From NCBI GenBank assembly GCA_014526335.1, contig JACTAT010000045.1, positions 1,424,532 to 1,488,531 of the forward strand: DNA of 64,000 nucleotides. Reading direction: 5' to 3'. Source of the DNA: Chrysaora quinquecirrha. Taxonomy: Eukaryota; Cnidaria; Scyphozoa; Semaeostomeae; Pelagiidae. The position numbers were made by a program, and so were the translations under genes. Position 1 is the first letter of the stretch; each line of letters begins with the position of its first letter. Of the stretch, positions 51,049 to 61,636 are shown one piece after another. The notes under the pieces are model-generated. The model saw only the letters and a list, made by a program, of their open reading frames with translations. It was not told the DNA's origin and did not search any database.

Positions 51049-51257
51049 CGACACAAACACTTTACGTCACAGAGATCTGGGACGCAGCGGTCTGACCGCG
51101 TTTTTCTTGGGACACTTTTTATGCAGAGTGGGTGAAATAAAACCCACATTTTATAATAAAATAATTTGCAAATCAAAAAACAAACTACACCATCGTTATC
51201 AGCGATGTTTGCTTCATAAAATAAGCCAATAAAAATTTTGGCGTCATAACCACTTTA
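51049..51257 (-). repeat. Right arm of the diverged inverted repeat of about 200 bp
   Basis: Reverse-complement partner of 48,921-49,106, with the same ordered blocks. The best-conserved block is the 20-base ACACAAACACTTTACGTCAC at the inner end. Confidence 0.6.
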
Positions 51258-51259
51258 AT

Positions 51260-51329
51260 CAATTTTTGATTACACAATTGAATGGCCACTTCCGCAATTT
51301 TTGATTGCACAATGGAATGGCCACTTCCG
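51260..51329. repeat. 35-bp tandem duplication
   Basis: Two adjacent 35-bp units starting CAATTTTTGATT and ending AATGGCCACTTCCG, differing at two positions. They abut the outer end of the right inverted arm. Confidence 0.9.
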
Positions 51330-51586
51330 CACTGTGTTGATGGCAATTTTGTCATTGATTTTGATGATATACCCATTGTGGCATAACATTATTGAAATAT
51401 AGGTTTTGGCAGCTTGAGCCAGTATGTCTGTAGCCCCACAGAAACTTGCAGCTCCATTTCTCGCACTTTGCCCAAATTTTCAGCAAAACTGTGTATATAT
51501 TCAACTTCTGCTTTCAACTGCTATTAAAAAAGCAGAAAATTAAGCTTACTTGGGCCTAAAATATTTGAACATCAACTAAAAACGTT

Positions 51587-51825
51587 CTAGGAATCAATTT
51601 CATGGTGTACTGGAGCTGACTGCTTCATTGCAAGTAATCTGAATGCACACTTGCAGGGGCAAAATTTGTTCCCATCTTCACTTAAAAATTCAGCTGCCTC
51701 TCTTGTTTCCCAGGGGTAAATATTATTTATTTTCCTCTTTTCCTCCTTTCCATTGTCTGAAGAGTCTCCCATGCTCGGGATATACAAATTTGTATTGCTT
51801 GTACATTTTCACAATCTACAAATTT
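51587..51825 (-). CDS. Open minus-strand segment with coding character, borders uncertain
   Basis: A frame open for about 80 codons to TAG at 51,587. It contains an ATG (MGDSSDNGKEEKRK), then YPWETREAAEFLSEDGNK and a cysteine pair in FCPCKCAFRLLAMKQ. The acidic-basic linker followed by a compact segment looks coding, but no domain is recognised and no strong acceptor is visible. It may be a first or terminal exon. Confidence 0.35.
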
Positions 51826-52206
51826 TAAGATATTGGTATTATTGACAAATATGATTTTGAACAATTGACACTCTTTTTGTCATCACAAAAGTCTTATAAG
51901 AAAACAATCCAGGATTTTGCCCAGGTTTTAAGAACAAACTAAGAACAAGCCGAGGCTTGCCCTCTTCATATGCCCTTAGTATATATCAGCTGAATATGAA
52001 AGTTAGACCAACAGACAGAATGTGAAAGGCAAAAGACCAGAGAAATAGACAAGCATGTTGTATTGTACACAAACCTATACTAGTCCTGAAATTCAGTGAA
52101 AATATTCCTGTCTAAGTTCCAAGGAATTTAGAACAGATTAAGAACATTTCATGCCCAAAAAGGCAATTACAGCCAGCCTGGGTCAAAATTTTCCTGGTTG
52201 TTATAA

Positions 52207-52591
52207 TAGGGCGATTTGGTAGAATCTTATTTTCTCCAAATCAAAAAAATACCAAGTTTTTTATGTAAAAATCGTACAAAGCAGCCAAAAATTAGTCTAA
52301 GTACAAATTTTCACTGTTCTAGCACTTGTATTCTTAATATTATAAGCGTTCAAAGCTCCTGATTCTATAAAAGCTTTGACCACAAAAATTGAAGTAGGTG
52401 AAACTTTTACACCCACTGGGTCTAAGCCCTTGTAAAATCCTGAACTTTGAACGCTTGAAAAAATGATAATACCAGCGCTGAGAAAGTAAAATGTTGCACC
52501 TAGACTTAATTTTGGATGCTTTGTGCGATTTTTGCATCAAAAACTTGATATCTTCGATTTGGAGACATTAAATTTAAACCGAATCACCCTA
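52207..52591. mobile_element. TAA-flanked MITE-like element, 385 bp
   Basis: Imperfect terminal inverted repeats of about 100 bp: TAGGGCGATTTGGT... against the reverse complement of ...ACCGAATCACCCTA. Shared inner words include TCTCCAAATC and AAAAATCG.ACAAAGCA. TAA is present on both sides (52,204-52,206 and 52,592-52,594). Non-coding. The TSD size fits PIF/Harbinger, as for 49,826-50,496, but the termini differ from that family. Confidence 0.75.
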
Positions 52592-52663
52592 TAAGAAAAT
52601 AGTGTCTTATGTTAATAATCATTATATAGGAAATATAAATTTGATGCAGAAATACCTCCTTAC

Positions 52664-52762
52664 CATTTCTGGTGAATCTCTCCAAACACACTATTGTTTC
52701 TTCTGCTGATGAAAGGCAAATCGTTACTTGAGAACATTGCTCTCCACCAGACTTACCCAGCA
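52664..52762 (-). CDS. Candidate internal exon, minus strand
   Basis: 99 nt between acceptor TTTGTTTCAG and donor AATG then GTAAGG. It is open in the phase-1 frame and reads KSGGEQCSQVTICLSSAEET and then a VCLERFTRN segment. It resembles the upstream chain in strand and phase-1 borders, but the exon before it (54,551-54,645) ends in phase 0, so an exon between them is missing from my prediction. No domain recognised. Confidence 0.5.
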
Positions 52763-53968
52763 CTGAAACAAATAGATAAAAAGCAATGAGAAATTTGGTT
52801 TCAATCTGGTACTTTTTAACTGTTTTGTCTAAGACTATGCTTGAACCAAAAATACTCTTCAATCTTTCCAAAGAATAGAAATGTGTAATTTGAAAACAGA
52901 TGGGTCAGCAAAATTTCCTTCTTGACCTTTGAATAATAGAAACCTGCTATTAACCCTGTTAAGGAAATTTTGTCCAGAGGCTCCTGGGTAATTTAATTGA
53001 AAATGCTGATGCTTGGGTACCCCTATAAGTATATGAAAATGTGCATGGAGGGTGTTTGGGCCTTATCACCTGTAAAACTGATTCCGAAATAGCTTAAGTT
53101 GAAAGCAACCACTGGGTTTTCTTTTCATAAAACAAATATCGAGCTAGGCAGGGAAAGAAAAGCAAAGAAAGGTTTTAAAGCAGTATCAAATATGAGCATA
53201 TGATGAGTTGTAATGCTAGTTATAGTTCCACTTTGGCTTCATTTTAATCTCAGTTAAAGTCTATTTGAAAATACACTTACACGTTGTTTGTATAAGAAAC
53301 GTATCTAAAGCCTAACTAGTTTGTTAAATTTCTTATTGTTTTCTACTGTTTTAGGAAACAACAAAACCGTTATAGCAAACACCAGGCTGAGATTTGGGTC
53401 AAAATTTTGGTCCAAAAATATTGGATGTACTCACAAACAAACTACACTACACATGTTTTTGAGATACGTTGGCAAAAGTACGTTGGCAAAAGATCACTTC
53501 AAAAAGGCATGCTGAAATGAAAGCCAAGTGTTCTTTTAAAAGAAACATGTATTTAATGTTATGGTATAACTTACAGCAGTAGCTGTTTAAAGACGATTAT
53601 AACAAACCTCTGCCAAAATTTAGTGTGTTGACGGCAGTGCACCAGAAAATGCAATTTTCGCTGTGAAGACATTGGAGAGTCCTAGCGTAAATTTTTGATT
53701 ATTTTCTACGATGTTCTGAATATATTTGAAACGAACTTATAATGGTTATTTAAATGGCTTAATTATCCATATACTGTGATGTAATGTCAAGTTGTTTCAG
53801 AATGCTGGGGATGCAATTCGGTACATTTTATGTTACCACTGCTCAACCAACCCTAGTACAGTAGCCCAATGAAGCACATTTGAATGCAAAACAAATGTTA
53901 AATGAGGTGTAAAATATCCCTTCGTATAGATGTCCCTCAGCCATGCAAACAAGGCTTCCAGGCAATTA

Positions 53969-54040
53969 GCTTGTGCGTGCGGTAAGACGTATATAGGAGA
54001 AACGAAAAAGAAAATTATTACTAGATGCATTGAACATCAA
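53969..54040 (+). pseudogene. GIY-YIG-like endonuclease fragment
   Basis: A 24-codon plus-strand stretch reads CGKTYIGETKKK then TRCIEHQ, like the start of the GIY-YIG endonuclease domain attached to reverse transcriptases of Penelope-like elements. A stop follows at once, and the preceding sequence carries stops. It is a short relic, not part of the copy at position 1. Confidence 0.5.
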
Positions 54041-54550
54041 GTTTTCTAAGTTTGTAAGTTTCCTAAGTTTGAAAGTTGACATCCCCCCGACCCCAATACC
54101 AAAATTTTTTTCGTGTTTTGAAAGAAATTGAAATCAGTAGCAATGTGTTTTTGTTAAAATTCAGTTGTCTTTCAAAAGAAGGAATTCTACAAGCCTTTCG
54201 CTTTTACAGAATATCGCATAACAAAGCTTTGCGTCGAGATAACGATTCAGCAAGTTTTATATTCATATTAATTGGCATTGGCATTATTTACCTCTGGAAC
54301 GTTTCAATGGTATTAGGCTCAAAAACAACGATGATAAGAATTCTGCGAAACTTAACACACTGTGTGCATACCTGTCAATAAATAAGTATTGCATGAATAA
54401 TGTTCATAATACCAACATGGAAGCATGATAAAACATAATTCTATTTTTGTTTGTAGAAGCAGAAATAACAGAGCACAAGATCAAGAACAGAGCCAAAAAT
54501 CGATTGAATCAGGTTATAACATGAATAAATGCACAGTATACTCTGCTTAC

Positions 54551-57500
54551 TGTTTCAAAATTTAAGGTTGATAATTCAGGTAGCGAGCAAAGAAAATCTG
54601 TCACTGGTGTCAAGTGAATTAAGCTATCTAGATTTGAATCAGCACCTAAAGTAATAAATGTTTGAAGATAGGTATAATTCCTTGATATGGGGAACAAGGC
54701 TCTTTATCTATTGCCTCCGGGGCACTGTATTGCAACCAAAATTCAGAGTGACCAAACCTAGCAAAATTTGATGCTCTTAGCATAATTTTGCACAAATATG
54801 GTCACTTCACATAAATTTGTCCAATTTAGCATAATTTTGAATCTGCTAAACATCAAAATGCATTTTCTGCGCATCTCATCTTTCAACCTCTTGTTTATTT
54901 TAAACACCTTATTTTGGCATAATTTTGCGAAGTCTAGCATATTTTGTGTTGATTCTAGCATATTTACACTTTTGAGATCTGGTGACACTGCCCAATTTGA
55001 CTAAACAAACAGAGAAAATAGTTTTGATTGTAAAAAATCAGGTGAAGTCACTTCTGATAGATATTAAGGGTCTCGTTTGGAAATAGTTTTCATAGCAAAT
55101 TTTTCACAAGTTCAATCTTATTGGCACAGTTATCAGTTGAGGCGCGTGCGCGTGTGTGTGTTTGTGTGCGTGCATGCTTTTGTAATCTCAACGACTGTAG
55201 TGTCTAAAACCTATTTTACTCACCACGAAGCTCAATCGGATCAAAAGCCTTTGGATCTTCACATGCTCCACCTAAAAGAAAATTTAATGTTGGACCAAAT
55301 GTAAAATAAAACTACGTTATCCTTGTTTGGTTTCCAAAGTTTTTTTCTGGTTCACAACGAGCCGAAAAATCTCAACCTTAAAATTTCAAAACTACTCTCT
55401 TGATGTTCAAAGTATCAATGTAAATTAGATCCATGTTGTAAGATTGAACAATTAAAAAAAAAATCAGATAAAACGTCCTTATTTACAGCTGTCAAAAAAT
55501 TTCTACTTGTGCTATCTAAAAATAATGGTTAGAGTGCTAGATGCTTTTTGATTATGAACTCAGTAATTCTTTGCCATGGCCATTTCCCTACCTTGCGGAA
55601 AGTGTGCTATCTCTTCGTCTGTTGCTGCATTTTCGAGCCAATTGATATCCTGTGATGCGTCAACTGTTTCAACAACATCTGAAAAAAATATCAATATTAC
55701 ATTCATTTTCTCGTAAGAAAATGAGCTTCGGTTTAAAACTGCAGGATGGCGATATTCCGCCTGACGTCATACCTACAGCAGCCAGTCCCTTGAGGGTGTA
55801 ACAGTGCACTGTTGTGAAAAAAGGAGTTTGTTCCGGTTCTCAAAAGGGTTCTCCAGAAAATGGTTTTTGAATGTGAACGCCAAAAATTTGCTCCGTAAAT
55901 GAGTTGGTAATTTAGTCAGGGGGCCTTTTAGAGATGCTTTTTTTCACGCAGACATGCAGAAAATATCACAACATCAAGCATAATAACCCAGCACATCTCT
56001 GCTTATCCAACATAGTATGCAAAAATTACCACCGCTTCAAGCATAATAACCTACCACGTCAGGCTTTATAACCCACCACATTAGTGCCTATCCACCATAG
56101 TACGCAAAAATACCAATCCAGCTGTGCGTATCCGCCACAGCAGTGTGTATAGATTCGCTATAGTGGAATTCATATGAATCGAAAAGAAAATATGCACTTG
56201 GTGGCTTGCTGTCTGCCATGGCTCGAATGGAACGAAATAAAATAATATAATAGGAGAATATTCATTACAATTCGGACTTCCTTCGCCAGATTCTTCAATC
56301 ACTACAACATAAGGCTCAGCTTCCACTACTTTTTGTGCATTATTATCTATAAGATAGAAGTCGTTATAAGGTAATGAATGTCCCTTTGCAGGTTACTAGC
56401 GAAAATACGTCTGTGGTTTTTGATTAACGTAATGAATGTCCCTTTGATTAATGTTTTCGTGCGTATTGCTCGGAGAACTGTCCTGGAGTCCGGTTTATGC
56501 TAGGTCGTCACAGTTGTTTCATCTTGATAAGTAGATAAGTAGTAGATGAGGTTTTCCCCTAATATTCCCTTCTATTCTCTCACTAGCTGAATTTCTCATA
56601 GCGTCAATCCTTCAAATCTAAAACCACTACGCATCCTATTGGCTAATGCCAATAAAGTGAAAAGCTTTAATTGGTCGAACACCTTTTATCCTACTTTGTC
56701 CTTCCCAAAACGAAGTTCCTTAAGCCCCTGTCCGAGTTATCTCTGTTCTGCATTCCTTGCAAAGTGATAAAAAATGCTTGCATCATAAGAGTTAAAAGAT
56801 TAGATCATACCAATCTCCTCATTTTCTTCCTCAACCAGATTGATAGCTAAAAAAATAATGAATTGATGTCACATAGGTAAATAAAGTGAATCTTTTTTAT
56901 GAATTATTTCTTTTTCCAAACCATTTCTCATCTTGTAATTTTGATGGAATACACTCTTTTTTTTACAAGAATACTTGAAACTTTGTCCAGCCTTGATATT
57001 CTTAAGAAATATTAGTTTTCAGCCAGGATATATTCTTAAAGTAGGTATTCTTACTTTTTCAAACTGATATGGAATCAGGGTAACATGGTTAGACAAAATC
57101 TTATGTGAAAACCAGGAACAAGTTGATCTTAAGAAAAATTTAAGTTATTATAGCAATAAGGATGTTCTCAAAGATCTCAAAAGTTAAACAATTTTAATGT
57201 TTGACAAAATTTTGTGCGGAGTGGTGGTAACACATCCTGGAATGCATCCTGGCCAAGAATAAACCACACTTTTTGAAAAAAAGACAAGATATGTCAATGA
57301 TCAACGAACATCGCAAAACAGGCAACTGCCAAAAAATGAGACACATCTTTGAGCTGAGGCTGAACAATATTCTGATGATATTCTTAAAAATAGAATGATT
57401 CTGAGCTTCGATATTTTTATAGATACCCTAATAAAGTACCCTACTTTATAGTTTAGGGTTCTTAAGAAAGTTGTTTTTCGCTAAGCAAGTTCCGGCTAGG

Positions 57501-58197
57501 CTCATTACTGAGAAAATTCCTTCAAATTTGAGAACACAAAAATTGCAATTTCTTGACTTTTTACTATTTTTGTTGAAATTATACCCAGGTGCTCTAGGGC
57601 GACAGATATTTATTATACTATGTTTCTTTAAAACTGCTGTAAACCCCTGTATGCTTTGTATCGCTAATGTGGTTGGAACTTGTGATACTAAATGCATTCA
57701 TTGAAAGGTTTAATTTTTTCCACTGCTTCAGTCTCTGATCCAGTACTAGAAATTCCTTAAGTTTTTACCTAACCCAGTACTACTTTCCTTATAAAGCACT
57801 TTACTTATGCAAAAAGCGCATGCAGCCACGGAAAGAACTACAGGTAGAATAGCTACCTTGTTCCTGTCTGTCAGGAATCTCCAACACGTTGCTTCCTTCA
57901 TTAGGTTCATCTTCTTGTTCCTGAACTAGAGTAGAGTGAACTGGAGGCAGCAGCTGGCGGCGAGTTAGTTGAACTCGAGCTTCTGGGTGGCTTTCTCTGT
58001 CCAGCAGAGGTTCTATAATGGGGCTTTGTGGAGGCTCATTTGCAATTCTTCTCCCGTCTTCTTGATTCAAATAGGCATACACTTTTGCCGTACTTCTGCT
58101 GTACATCGCAAGTAATTCCTGTCCTGAAGGGAACTGTTGCCGGAAAGTCAATTTTTCAACCGCGTGGCCACTTGCAGTCGATCGATAAATCTCTGCC
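54551..58197 (-). CDS. Six-exon partial gene for an acidic protein of unknown function
   Basis: In transcript order the exons are 58,197-57,857, 56,846-56,811 (36 nt), 56,346-56,269, 55,678-55,592, 55,271-55,224 and 54,645-54,551. All have AG acceptors, most with good pyrimidine tracts, and GT donors (GTAGCT, GTATGA, GTAATG, GTAGGG, GTGAGT, GTAAGC). All five junctions are phase 1 and the joined frame stays open, about 228 codons. The first exon begins AEIYRSTASGHAVEKLTF and later has a charged, proline-rich stretch. The small exons are acidic (NLVEEENEEI, VVVIEESGEGSPN, WLENAATDEEIAHF). No signal peptide, membrane segment or known domain was seen. Start and end are not found: an acceptor opens the first exon, and the last ends in phase 0. 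The best candidate for a live host gene here. Confidence 0.6.
54718..54995. repeat. Local cluster of AGCATAATTTTG words, possible small element
   Basis: AGCATAATTTTG or a close variant occurs five times in about 190 bp. The outer sequences GGGGCACTGTATT and, on the other strand, TTGGGCAGTGTCACC are weakly inverted. It may be a decayed MITE with subterminal repeats. Confidence 0.35.
55141..55180. repeat. (GT)n-rich microsatellite
   Basis: Alternating GC/GT purine-pyrimidine tract of about 35 bp. Confidence 0.85.
55966..56110. repeat. Two diverged units of about 98 bp with satellite-like words
   Basis: CAACATCAAGCATAA at the start matches the 43-bp satellite for 15 bases, and CTTCAAGCATAATAACC follows about 66 bp later. 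Two segments sharing TAACCCA(C/G)CAC, TATCCA(A/C)CATAGTA and GCAAAAAT repeat once. They lie in an intron of the minus-strand gene. Origin from the satellite is tentative. Confidence 0.4.
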
Positions 58198-59247
58198 CTA
58201 AAATTTAAGGAATAGAATTAGCCTCATTTAGTATGTTTCAACGTTCGGTTAGTCGCTTCACCATTTTATAAGCACCCGATAATATTTGCAGAAGCTCAAT
58301 GTTATTATTTTTTTAATATTTTGAAGCTCGAATGTTCTTAAATGATGTGTTTATTTAAACATTCATTCTTCTTCAACTATACCCGATAAATTGCTTCTAC
58401 AAAAATTAATAGTTTATAATAGGATATGATTGTTCAATACTTGTGTTATACATTTGTTAAATGCTTGCCGATTTTTTATAATCAAGTGCTTGAACCCTGT
58501 CTGTCCGGGGGAGGCACCCCCTATCAAACAATCTACTGTAGAATAAATATGGAGACACGACCACAAGATGCTCATATTTGGTAAGCACTCACAATTAAAT
58601 TGAATTTTTTCTTACAACTTCATAATAAGTTGACGGCCAGTCAGAATGTCGATTCGTCTACTCAAAAACCTTTATATGATATATGACTTGTTTTGTTTAT
58701 CTCTTATTCAGTCATTATTATAACTATGACTTCATATATCTTAATGACGTCATAAATCTTCAACTATTCGTGCTTTTTTCAATAAAAATAAACCCTGCCT
58801 AACACAAAAATGTACAATTACAGTTATTCAGTTGCCTAATTCATAGAAACAAACGAGCATTTGTTTCAAGTGTAAGCAGGGAGAGATGAAAAATGTCATT
58901 TATTTGAAGAAAGATCGTCTCATTTACAAAGCTTGAAGAATAAACGCCCCGTAGTATAAAGTTCATCCAAACTACCCCAGCGCATGTAGGGTTAAAAACT
59001 TCTAGAAATTGCTAGTACTGGATCAGAGAGACTTAGCAAGAGAACATAGACAATTAAATCTTTGAATGCGCACGTTTTGTATTATGTATTTCAACCACTA
59101 GCAGTCCAAAGCATACAAGGGCTTACACCCATATTTTATATGAGCGTGTTTTAATGGAGAGGTAGTACTCAAATGATTTAAGACTTAATAAATCTTGGAA
59201 CACATTTGTTATGCGCTGAAACGAGGTTAAGCAAGTGAGCCCCACTG
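58198..59247. other. AT-rich stretch, no gene recognised
   Basis: No exon with convincing borders was found, although the acceptor at 58,198 implies an upstream exon somewhere beyond. No repeat was recognised. Confidence 0.4.
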
Positions 59248-59691
59248 TTAGGGGCCTAATTGCCGTCTCCCGCCGCTATTTAATTTTTTGAAAATTTTCC
59301 AACCCCCCAGACCTTATTATGACCTCCTGCTTATTAACATTTGCATTCAAATTGACGTAGATATCTCTTACATAGTTTGCTGGGACGTTCGTAGCTTAAA
59401 ATTTCACTTGTTCACTCTATGTTTGGTAGAACTGAGAACTGATTTCCTTAGCCTAGAAAAGGAAAAGTTCCGCAGCTCAGGTAGGACTGAGAACGGATTT
59501 CCTTAGCCTACAAGTACAATAAGGCCTGTTTGCACTGCTTTTCAGCAGTTTCGAGACAACGTTTGTCAAGCTAATTCCGACCCCCAGGTTTATTCCAACA
59601 GCCCCCGGAAATTACATTCTGAACAATTTTCCAGCCAACCCCCCCCACCCCCGCCTATTCCAACCCCATTCCCCAGCAATTAGGCACCTAA
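59248..59691 (+). mobile_element. MITE-like element, family A, copy 2
   Basis: 444 bp with ends TTAGGGGCCTAATTG and CAATTAGGCACCTAA. C-runs lie just inside both ends. Its reverse complement aligns along its length to 2,395-2,779, and the copies also share AGAG just beyond the CACCTA end. Non-coding. Confidence 0.7.
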
Positions 59692-61420
59692 GAGGATTGT
59701 GTGCGAAGGCCGCTTTAGGACAATGAAGATATGTCTGTATTGTATACAAACACCACTAGTGGTAAATAAGCAGGGGTCTTAAAGATACAAATAGATAAGA
59801 AGAAGACAAGTAAATAATATAAATATTTAGATGGGAAGTACTATTAACTGCTCAGCAAATCTTTTGATATTCATCGGAAATTTCCAATCCAGTACCAAAA
59901 ATTCTTAAATGTAGCTATTTGCACTGGGTAATACTAATACCCATCCAATCATTTCCTGTCCAAGCATTTGTTTCATGTTTTATTTTACTAACGTCCTGTT
60001 GTTAAATAGGAAAGCTGTATAATTGTCAAAGTTAATCTGATATAAAAATTTTACATTATCTAACATTTCTTGTTGCTCTATTTTTACATCAACATTCAAT
60101 AACAGGTGTTTATTAACATTATATTTTTACACTAGGCCTATTGACATAACATAATAATTATCCGATTCATATCATATTCATTTCCCTCAAATTATATATA
60201 ATATTAAGGTTAACGTATACTATTTATCCCTAATTGTTATTTCTCTGTATATACATTTAATTCCATTGATATTTATTTATCAATTTGCACATTTATGATA
60301 TCATAACATTCTGCAAAATAGGTATTCTCTCTCTACATTTCTTTTCAACATTATACAGCATTCGCATTTCTATCTTTCTGGCCTTCCCTTATTAATATTC
60401 ATCATAAATGGTTTTCACTATTGCAATCAAATTAATTTATGATTTTCTATATTCCTTATAGTTGTTATAAATGTTTTGCTACATTTCTTACATCCTTCAA
60501 GAATAGAAAACCAGCATTCAGAAAATTTAAAACTACCTTCTGATATTGTTTTTTAGATTATTTGGTAATTCAAGCACATCCATATACAGAGCAATTTCTT
60601 ACTGCCAGTACAGTAAGAATTGCCTACAGCCAGCTGTAATCACAGGTACATTATTTTTCTCATTCTTATCCATTTCTTATACCCACCTCATTCCAGATAG
60701 ATGTCATTACATTATCTACATGTGTTCACCTCTGATTGTATATAAATACTAACCTGTAATATTCTAAATTAACTTCCTATCATACAATATTGACGTTTCT
60801 ATCCTCATGGCCTTCTCTAATTATTAGTTGTAAATATATTCATCATAAATACTTTCCAGTATTTCTATTTCATGAATTCACACATTTGTATATTGTAAAT
60901 ATTTTTTCTACATGTTTTTCTAACTTCACATCCTTCAAAAATATAAAATCACAATACTATCTTTGTTTCACAAATTTCTTGGAATTTCCAAATAATTTCC
61001 ATCTGTTTATATATTTATACATTTCATTCACTTCCTCTATATTCTTCAATGGTCACATTTATAATTATTATCATATACTGAGAAATAAATAGGCCCATTC
61101 TCTCTCTATTTCAGTAAACAAGAACATATTCCATTCTCCACTATTGACATTTATTTATTCTATTTACTTTCACCTCATTTTACATCAATTCATTTCATTG
61201 CTATCCTTCATTTGTTTCAATTTTTCATTTATAATTGTTATCAAATACTGGACAAAAAATTTTCTCCTTCACTATTTTTTCATACAGTTTAATATTTCAT
61301 AATTGATCATTACCACTTCATTACTGTTATTATTTTTACCTGCTTGTATATATTATAATTCAAGGAACATAAGAAACACATAAAGGTTAGCTTCCATTTC
61401 TTTTTACACTCTTTCACTTA
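59692..61420. other. G-poor, T-rich region with an old tandem duplication
   Basis: The plus strand is T- and C-rich and poor in G for about 1.5 kb before the Helitron gene. Blocks near 60,365-60,600 and 60,793-61,010 share words in order (TTTCTATC, TGGCCTTC, ACATCCTTCAA), spaced about 430-440 bp apart, so they are a diverged tandem pair. A shorter word, TTATAATT.TTATCA.ATACTG, recurs 177 bp apart (61,054 and 61,231). No convincing gene. It may be Helitron 5' non-coding sequence. Confidence 0.4.
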
Positions 61421-61636
61421 TTGTCATAATGCCAATTCCTTGGGACAATACAATTGCACGCAATTATTGGGATAGCCGACAGTTTCACGTTTCACGTCCT
61501 CAACTGCGGTATAAATTCTAAAACTAGAATTGAAAAAAATTTGCAAGCATTGACAGCACGGTAAAAAACAACAGAAGACGGGATCAAGAGCTATAAGTGT
61601 ACTTAGAATACAATCACACCATCCTCTGAACATGTC

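Noticed and set aside
56637..56655. ATTGGC...GCCAAT inverted pair as an NF1-like or CCAAT promoter site
   Set aside because: The half-site spacing is four rather than the usual five for NF1, and no transcription start is evident nearby.
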